Positions 58,793-64,000 of a stretch of DNA of 64,000 nucleotides are shown here, piece by piece. Below the pieces are notes generated by a model. That model did not search any database. It saw nothing but the letters and a program-made list of their open reading frames with translations, and was not told the DNA's origin. This stretch comes from CAYFTL01 sp964346145 (GTDB taxonomy: Bacteria; Bacillota; Clostridia; Christensenellales; Aristaeellaceae), in NCBI GenBank assembly GCA_964346145.1, contig CAYFTL010000002.1, forward strand, positions 1-64,000. Reading direction: 5' to 3'. Position 1 is the first letter of the stretch. Every line of letters starts with the position of its first letter. Position numbers and translations under genes: made by a program.

Positions 58793-60745
58793 TTAAATAT
58801 CCAGATCTACGACCATCTTGCAGTTTTCTTCGATAAATTCACGCCGGGGTTCCACTTCATCGCCCATGAGCAGGGTCATGGTTTGGTCGGAGGCGATGGC
58901 GTCTTCCACCGTGACCTGGTACATGGAACGGGTCGCCGGATTCATGGTGGTGTCCCACAGCTGTTCGGCGCTCATTTCACCCAGGCCTTTGTAACGCTGA
59001 ATTTCGGGCTTGGATTCGCGCCCGATTTGATCCAGAAGTTGCTGAAGCTCATCGTCGGAGTACACGTAGTACTCTTTCTTGCCCTTGCTGACTTTGTAAA
59101 GCGGCGGCCGGGCGATGTACACATAGCCGCCTTCGATGAGGCCGGGCATGAAGCGGTAGAAGAAGGTGAGCAGCAAAATACGAATGTGGCTGCCGTCCAC
59201 GTCGGCGTCGGTCATGCAAACGATTCGGTGGTAGCGCAGCTTTTCGGGATCGAATTCGTTGCCGAATCCGCCGCCAAAGGCGGTGATCATGGCCTTGATT
59301 TCGGCGTTGGCCAATATGCGGTCCATGCGGGTTTTTTCTACGTTTAGAATTTTGCCGCGCAAGGGCAATATGGCCTGAAAATGGCGGTCGCGTCCGGTCT
59401 TGGCCGAGCCGCCCGCAGAGTCGCCCTCTACGATGAAGATTTCCGACTTGCTGGGATCGCGCTCGGAGCAGTCGGCCAGCTTGCCGGGCAGCGCACCCGA
59501 CTCCAGAACGGTTTTGCGCCGGGTCAGATCGCGGGCCTTGCGCGCGGCTTCCCGGGCGCGGGCTGCGGTTAAGCACTTATCCAGCAAAGTGCGGCCCACC
59601 TGGGGATTTTCTTCCAGGTGGATGGTCAGCTGCTCGGCCACCATGCTCTCGACGATTTGGCGGATTTCGCTGTTGCCCAACTTGGATTTGGTTTGGCCTT
59701 CGAATTGGGGCTCGTGCAGTTTGACTGATACGATGGCGGTTAGGCCCTCGCGCACATCTTCCCCGGTAAGGTTGGAATCGGCAGGCTTGATGGCGCCCGA
59801 CTTGCGGCCGTAGTCGTTGATGACGCGGGTTAGCGCGCGCCGGAAGCCTTCCAGGTGGGTACCGCCTTCGGGGGTGTGGATGTTGTTGGCAAAACAAAAT
59901 ACGCTTTCGTTGAAGCCGTCGTTCCACTGCATGGACACTTCCACCATTACGTCGGCTTTAACGCCTTCGATGTAGATGGGCGGCTTAAAGAGTTTGCCCT
60001 TGTGGCGGTTTAAATATTCCACGAAGGAGATGATTCCGCCCTCGTAGTGGTGAACGATTTCTTTGGGTTCTTCGCTTCGCTCGTCGCGTAGCTCAATGCG
60101 CACGCCCTTGTTTAAGAAGGCCATTTCGCGAAAGCGGGTGCTCAGCGTTTCGTATTCAAAAAGGTCGGTTTCAAATATACCGGGTTCGGGATCTTCGTGG
60201 GTTTTCACGTCGGGCCAGAACCGTATGGTGGTGCCGGTGCGCTCGGTTTGGCCGACCACCTTTAAATCATAAAGTATTTTGCCGCGCTCGTATTCTTGCT
60301 GGTAGATTTGCCCGTCTTGGTAGACGTTTACCTGCATATGGCTGGACAGGGCATTTACCACCGAGGCGCCAACGCCGTGAAGGCCGCCCGACACCTTGTA
60401 GCCCGAACCGCCGAATTTTCCGCCTGCGTGCAGAACGGTTAGACACACTTCCACCGCGGGGCGGTTCATTTTGGGATGGATGCCCACAGGAAAGCCGCGG
60501 CCGTTGTCTACTACGCTGACCGAGCGGTCGGCGTGCAGCGTGACCTTGATGGTATCGCAGAAGCCGGCCAGGGCTTCATCGATGGCGTTGTCCACGATTT
60601 CGTACACCAAGTGGTGCAGGCCACGTTCGTCGGTGGAGCCGATATACATGCCCGGGCGTTTGCGCACGGCTTCCAGCCCTTCGAGTACCTGTATTTGACT
60701 TTCGTCGTAGTCGTTGTTGGTTACGGTTGGATTAATATTTTCCAT
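58793..60745 (-). CDS. gyrB: DNA gyrase subunit B
   Basis: 650 residues, full length. GyrB supplies the ATPase of gyrase. VRKRPGMYIGSTDERGLHHLVYEIVDNAIDEALAG is the GHKL ATP-site block; SGGLHGVGASVVNAL, the TOPRIM EGDSAGGSAKTGRDRHFQAILPLRGKILNVEK, DADVDGSHIRILLLTFFYR and the C-terminal QRYKGLGEMSAEQLW are present. The start is ATG 60745 behind GAGGTG. gyrB and gyrA are adjacent, as is usual in Firmicutes, but recF, dnaN and dnaA are not visible here. Confidence 0.97.
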   Translation of the reverse strand: MENINPTVTNNDYDESQIQVLEGLEAVRKRPGMYIGSTDERGLHHLVYEIVDNAIDEALAGFCDTIKVTLHADRSVSVVDNGRGFPVGIHPKMNRPAVEVCLTVLHAGGKFGGSGYKVSGGLHGVGASVVNALSSHMQVNVYQDGQIYQQEYERGKILYDLKVVGQTERTGTTIRFWPDVKTHEDPEPGIFETDLFEYETLSTRFREMAFLNKGVRIELRDERSEEPKEIVHHYEGGIISFVEYLNRHKGKLFKPPIYIEGVKADVMVEVSMQWNDGFNESVFCFANNIHTPEGGTHLEGFRRALTRVINDYGRKSGAIKPADSNLTGEDVREGLTAIVSVKLHEPQFEGQTKSKLGNSEIRQIVESMVAEQLTIHLEENPQVGRTLLDKCLTAARAREAARKARDLTRRKTVLESGALPGKLADCSERDPSKSEIFIVEGDSAGGSAKTGRDRHFQAILPLRGKILNVEKTRMDRILANAEIKAMITAFGGGFGNEFDPEKLRYHRIVCMTDADVDGSHIRILLLTFFYRFMPGLIEGGYVYIARPPLYKVSKGKKEYYVYSDDELQQLLDQIGRESKPEIQRYKGLGEMSAEQLWDTTMNPATRSMYQVTVEDAIASDQTMTLLMGDEVEPRREFIEENCKMVVDLDI

Positions 60746-60829
60746 AGTTCACCTCTAAAAAAGTTGCGTGGTGCAAGAGAAGAAAAACGCGCGGATTGCG
60801 CGAATCTTTTACAAAATATCTACTATATA

Positions 60830-60838
60830 AGTATACCA
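60830..60838 (-). promoter_or_regulatory. Extended -10 promoter of gyrBA
   Basis: On the minus strand TGGTATACT, an extended -10 with TGn, about 85 bases before the gyrB start codon. Confidence 0.5.
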
Positions 60839-60925
60839 TAAAAGTGCAGTTTTTTCCAGCGTTGACAGACCTTATTCAATATTTCGCCGATGACTATTTT
60901 GGGTGTGATATGTGGAAAAATAGTT

Positions 60926-60954
60926 TTGACATTTTTTATGGGTTTTTCTATAAT
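60926..60954 (+). promoter_or_regulatory. Consensus promoter of the DUF1538/P-II operon
   Basis: TTGACA, 17 bases, TATAAT: a perfect match to the housekeeping consensus, the best in the window. Transcription would begin near 60961. Confidence 0.88.
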
Positions 60955-61002
60955 GAAATTCATGAATTCATTACAATAAGCTTACGAAGGGAGGATTATA
61001 TT

Positions 61003-62541
61003 TTGAGCAAGAATTTACTTTTAAAGCTCAAAGAAGCGTTGACCTCGGTGCTGCCGATAACCATCATCGTGCTGATTTTGCACTTCACCATCGCACCCAT
61101 GTCCGGGTTTGCGATTGTCATGTTTATTGCTGGTGCTGTGATGCTGGTGCTGGGCATGGGCGTGTTTTCGCTGGGGGTAGACCTGTCCATGATGCCGATG
61201 GGCGAGCAAGTGGGTGGTGGTTTGACCAAGACCCGCAAGCTTTGGCTGATGGTGATTGCCTGCTTTATCATGGGGGCGCTGGTCACGATCGCGGAACCGG
61301 ATTTGCAGGTGCTGGGCGACCAGGTGCCCGCATTTCCTCGGGAGATCTTGATCGGAACTGTGGCGATTGGGGTGGGCATATTTTTGGTGGTTGCGATGCT
61401 ACGCATCGTGTTTCAAGTCAAGATGTCGTACCTGTTGATCGGCGTTTATGCGCTGATTTTTGCCATCGCTGCATTTGCCAAGCCTGCATTTTTGCCGGTG
61501 GCGTTCGACTCGGGTGGCGTGACCACAGGGCCGATTACCACGCCGTTTATCATTGCGCTGGGCATCGGCATCGCGGCCGTTCGCGGCGGCAAGAGCACCG
61601 AGGAGGACAGTTTTGGCTTGGTGGGGCTGTGCTCTGCGGGGCCCATCTTGGCGGTGCTTATATTGGGGCTGTTCTTTGACCCCAACGCGGCCGACTTTCC
61701 ACCACCCGAAGCGGTGATCGCCGAAAGCTGGGGACAGCTATTCGGCCTGTTTGGAAAAGGTTTTCCGCTGTATTTTAAAGAAGTGCTGTTGGCGCTTTTG
61801 CCCATAGGGTTTTTCTTTATATTGTTTCAGGTTTTTATGCTCAAGCTTCCCAAACGCCAGTTGGGTAAAATCGGCATAGGGTTTGGATACACGGTGTTGG
61901 GCTTGGTGCTGTTTTTAACGGGGGTTAACGTGGCCTTTCTGCCTGCTGGCAAGCTGCTGGGTGAGACGATCGCTAAAGTGAGCTACAACTGGATTCTGAT
62001 CCCCATAGGGATGGTAATAGGCTTCTTTATCGTTGCTGCCGAGCCGGCGGTGCACGTGCTCAACGATCAGGTGGAGGATTTGACCAATGGCGCGATCACC
62101 AAAAAAGCCATGCTCGGCGCGCTGTCCATCGGCATGTCGGTTTCCTTGGCGCTGGCGATGACGCGGGTGCTGACCGGCGTTAGCATATGGTATTTTTTGG
62201 TGCCCGGATACGTGATTGCTTTGATACTTTCGCTGTTTGTGCCCCAGGTCTTTACTGCGGTCGCCTTTGATTCGGGCGGTGTGGCCTCCGGACCTATGAC
62301 GGCGACCTTCCTTTTACCCTTTGCCATGGGCGCCTGCGAAGCCGTGGGCGGCAACCTGATGACCGATGCTTTTGGCATTGTGGCTATGGTGGCCATGACC
62401 CCGCTGATTACTGTACAGATTATGGGTTTGATTTACCAGATTAAGCTGCGCAAAAATCCGCCGGAGGTTGCGCTGGATCAGCAGGCGGACGACGAGATTA
62501 TCGACCTGACCGAAGAGGCTCAGGCCAAGGAGGGAGAATAA
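61003..62541 (+). CDS. DUF1538-family integral membrane protein (tandem duplicated)
   Basis: 512 residues from TTG 61003 (GAAGGGAGGATT upstream; the longer frame overlaps the promoter). At least ten membrane helices form two homologous halves. Each half has an LxxGVDLSMMPMGE-like or LxAEPAVHVLNDQVE-like polar segment and the sequence FDSGGVTTGPITTPF (residue 168) or FDSGGVASGPMTATF (residue 422). A short acidic C-terminal tail ends the protein. DUF1538 is a predicted transporter family of unknown substrate. The last base overlaps the first P-II-like gene, so the three genes are one unit. Confidence 0.85.
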   Translation: MSKNLLLKLKEALTSVLPITIIVLILHFTIAPMSGFAIVMFIAGAVMLVLGMGVFSLGVDLSMMPMGEQVGGGLTKTRKLWLMVIACFIMGALVTIAEPDLQVLGDQVPAFPREILIGTVAIGVGIFLVVAMLRIVFQVKMSYLLIGVYALIFAIAAFAKPAFLPVAFDSGGVTTGPITTPFIIALGIGIAAVRGGKSTEEDSFGLVGLCSAGPILAVLILGLFFDPNAADFPPPEAVIAESWGQLFGLFGKGFPLYFKEVLLALLPIGFFFILFQVFMLKLPKRQLGKIGIGFGYTVLGLVLFLTGVNVAFLPAGKLLGETIAKVSYNWILIPIGMVIGFFIVAAEPAVHVLNDQVEDLTNGAITKKAMLGALSIGMSVSLALAMTRVLTGVSIWYFLVPGYVIALILSLFVPQVFTAVAFDSGGVASGPMTATFLLPFAMGACEAVGGNLMTDAFGIVAMVAMTPLITVQIMGLIYQIKLRKNPPEVALDQQADDEIIDLTEEAQAKEGE

Positions 62542-62912
62542 TGACTTCCCAATCCCCCAATATTGAGGTAAAACCGATAAAATTGCTGATCACCATCGTG
62601 GATCAGGGGCAAGGCGAGGCGGTGCAACGCTTGCTTCGCCAGGTTGGCAACCATTACCACATCGTGCTTAGCGGCATGGGAACGGCCAAGAGTGATATTT
62701 TGGAGCTGTTTGGATTGCGCGAGACTAGAAAAGATGTGCTCATCAGCGCCATCCGCAAGGACAAGATAGCCGAGGCTCTTGACCTGTTGCGCGAGCAGAT
62801 GCACATAGATCAGCCGGGACACGGGATTGCCTTTACCGTGCCCATCAACAGCGTAGGCGGGCTGAGCACCTTGAAGATACTGGCCAGTGACGACGCCGAG
62901 GAGGATTTGTAA
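62541..62912 (+). CDS. P-II-like regulator, first
   Basis: 123 residues. The fold is beta-alpha-beta as in nitrogen regulatory P-II: KLLITIVDQGQGEAVQRLLRQVG, then a short T-loop-like GMGTAKSDILELFGL, then KDVLISAIRKDKIAEALDLLREQM and QPGHGIAFTVPI. The canonical uridylylated Tyr and the TGxxGDGKIFV box of GlnB/GlnK are missing, so it is a divergent relative that may bind another nucleotide or ligand. It starts at ATG 62541, sharing a base with the DUF1538 stop (TAATG), and has GAGGGAG upstream. Confidence 0.85.
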   Translation: MTSQSPNIEVKPIKLLITIVDQGQGEAVQRLLRQVGNHYHIVLSGMGTAKSDILELFGLRETRKDVLISAIRKDKIAEALDLLREQMHIDQPGHGIAFTVPINSVGGLSTLKILASDDAEEDL

Positions 62913-62913
62913 T

Positions 62914-63252
62914 ATGACAAACCAGAGCAAATACGAACTGATTTTGACCATCGTCAACCGGGGATTCGCCAGCGATGTAATGGATTCCGCGCGAGCCGCA
63001 GGTGCTCAAGGGGGCACGCTGCTCCACGCACGGGGTTCGGGCATTAAGGAAGCCCAGGAGTTTTTTGGCATTACGATACATCCCGAAAAGGATATCGCTC
63101 TGATCTTGGTGCGCGCCGACCAGAAGGTGGCGGTGATGCAGGAGATATGCAAGCACGTAGGATTGGATTCGCCGGGAAGAGGACTTTCCATGAGTTTGCC
63201 GGTGGACGACGTGGTAGGGCTGCCTGCACTGCTGCGAAACGGCGAAGAATAA
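62914..63252 (+). CDS. P-II-like regulator, second
   Basis: 112 residues from ATG 62914 (GGAGG 9 bases upstream), 1 base after the stop of the first. YELILTIVNRGFASDVMDSARAAGAQGGTLLHARGSGIKEAQEFFG is the N-terminal beta-alpha-beta with a short T-loop, and KDIALILVRADQKVAVMQEICKHVG the second half. SPGRGLSMSLPVDDVVGL closes it. It is distinct from the first paralogue, so the two may form a heterotrimer or sense different signals. Both are likely to control the DUF1538 protein. Confidence 0.85.
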   Translation: MTNQSKYELILTIVNRGFASDVMDSARAAGAQGGTLLHARGSGIKEAQEFFGITIHPEKDIALILVRADQKVAVMQEICKHVGLDSPGRGLSMSLPVDDVVGLPALLRNGEE

Positions 63253-63278
63253 AAATTATTTTTTGTGTTTTGACGAAC

Positions 63279-63312
63279 AGGAAGGCACCGCGAAATAGGC
63301 GGTGCCTTCGTC
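63279..63312 (+). terminator. Terminator-like hairpin after the P-II-like genes
   Basis: GAAGGCACCGC / GCGGTGCCTTC with a 7-base loop, flanked by partly complementary GACGA/TCGTC. The T-tract is poor. Confidence 0.55.
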
Positions 63313-63531
63313 GTTGTGATGGGCGGATATATTTGTGTTGCTATGAGCGCAGGGGCAGTGGTGCACAAAAGAAGTGAAGCGCTATATATTTTTGCAAAGA
63401 TAAAATAAAAAGGAGGAGAAGACCGGTGGTGCTAAAATAGGGTGCGTATGCGCGGGTACCCATACAGCCGGAATAGGCGTTTTGTTGTGTGTAGAAATTA
63501 ACCGATAACTCGCATATGAGCGCTATTGGGT
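63313..63531. other. Intergenic spacer
   Basis: About 220 bases between the P-II genes and the convergent phosphotransferase gene. A good ribosome site (AAAAAGGAGGAG near 63408) is followed by GTG GTG CTA AAA TAG, a five-codon frame, so perhaps the stub of a lost gene. Nothing else stands out. Confidence 0.35.
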
Positions 63532-64000
63532 TTAAAATACGTCTGCGCTATGGATCTTTTGAATTTGTGCCTGTACTTCGCTGGCATTGCAGTGCTCCAG
63601 CACAAATGAAAAGCCGGTCAGTTCCCGGTACTGGCGCCAGAGGGTGATGTGCTGTGCTTGCGGAGCGTTGGGCGTGCCATAGCTAGTCAAAACGTCTTTC
63701 ACAAAATCGTTGCCCAGGTAGGTGAGCGCACAAAAATCCTCGGCCGGATCGGAGATGTGGGCGTTTTCCCAGTCTACGATGCCGATAAGGTTTTTGTAAT
63801 CGGAAGTTAGGATATAATTTTCGTACCACAGATCACCGTGAACCAGACAAAAGGTGTGGTTTTGTTGAAGATAGGTTTCAAAGGCTTGTTGCCAACGCGT
63901 CAGCGCTTCGAGTTGATGGGCGGAAATATGGTTTTTGAGCGCTTGTATGTTGCGCGCGAGGATTGCACGCTGTTCGGCCAGATAACGGCTAGGATCGAAT
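63532..64000 (-). CDS. Aminoglycoside/choline-kinase-type phosphotransferase, partial
   Basis: The window ends inside this gene; 156 codons are visible, including the stop at 63532-63534. The kinase fold has the catalytic FCLVHGDLWYENYIL (HGDLWxxN motif) and the metal-binding GIVDWENAHISDPAEDF (Asp-Trp-Glu). The end (SFVLEHCNAS...IQKIHSADVF) is the helical tail. Related enzymes phosphorylate aminoglycosides, macrolides, choline, fructosamine or homoserine; nothing here identifies the substrate. The 5' end lies beyond the window. Confidence 0.85.
   Translation of the reverse strand, partial: FDPSRYLAEQRAILARNIQALKNHISAHQLEALTRWQQAFETYLQQNHTFCLVHGDLWYENYILTSDYKNLIGIVDWENAHISDPAEDFCALTYLGNDFVKDVLTSYGTPNAPQAQHITLWRQYRELTGFSFVLEHCNASEVQAQIQKIHSADVF

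Overview
The window looks like a chromosomal segment of a Gram-positive, anaerobic, moderately GC-rich member of the Firmicutes (Clostridia sense). The evidence is AGGAGG-type ribosome sites, many TTG/GTG starts, a GlgC/GlgD pair, ScpA/ScpB, a flotillin, a DUF951 protein, a preQ1-I riboswitch, a four-subunit 2-oxoacid:ferredoxin oxidoreductase, [FeFe]-hydrogenase maturation genes and a biotin-dependent sodium-pump decarboxylase. A run of 100 N at 46676-46775 shows that it is a draft scaffold. I see no rRNA, tRNA, CRISPR array, prophage or insertion sequence.

Layout. 1-0.9 kb: a cut-off leucine-rich-repeat surface protein. 1.4-6.7 kb: a five-gene operon for a membrane biotin-dependent decarboxylase/transcarboxylase (12S-like subunit, OadG-like subunit, biotin carrier, Na+-pump beta subunit, 5S-like subunit), closed by a strong terminator. 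7-16 kb: envelope proteins (zinc-ribbon and peptidoglycan-binding proteins, two of them paralogues under near-identical promoters), mixed with a DUF1638 protein, asnS and preQ1-riboswitch-controlled queT. 16-19 kb (minus): site-2 protease, scpA, scpB, surE. 19-23 kb: an HTH membrane protein, then alr, an M20 peptidase and DppA. 23-29.5 kb (minus): glgC-glgD-glgA, a uridine-kinase-like nucleoside kinase and mscL. 29.7-37 kb: a GH78-like glycosidase, a Cys/Met-metabolism PLP enzyme, mnmG-rsmG-mnmM and an RpiB-like isomerase. 37-41 kb (minus): a BMP-type nucleoside ABC transporter without its binding protein. 41-46.7 kb: flotillin, Rsm22-like methyltransferase, ZIP transporter, TIM-barrel isomerase and a MATE efflux gene cut by the gap. 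47-51.3 kb (minus): HydE with its TM1266-type partner behind a probable attenuator, and korDABC. 51.3-53.2 kb: a solitary DNA methyltransferase with an unknown partner. 53.6-56 kb: DUF951 and three consecutive signal peptidases I. 56-60.7 kb (minus): gyrB-gyrA, with Ile at the classical quinolone-resistance position. 61-63.3 kb: a DUF1538 membrane protein with two P-II-like proteins. 63.5-64 kb: a partial phosphotransferase.

The energy-related genes (Na+-pump decarboxylase, 2-oxoacid:ferredoxin oxidoreductase, [FeFe]-hydrogenase maturase, glycogen synthesis) fit a fermenter that couples ferredoxin, H2 and sodium-ion gradients. The least understood loci are the DUF1538/P-II trio, the HydE leader RNA, the MATE leader RNA and the His/Cys-rich C-terminal domain shared by two peptidoglycan-binding proteins. 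All coordinates of short sites were counted by hand and may be off by a base or two.
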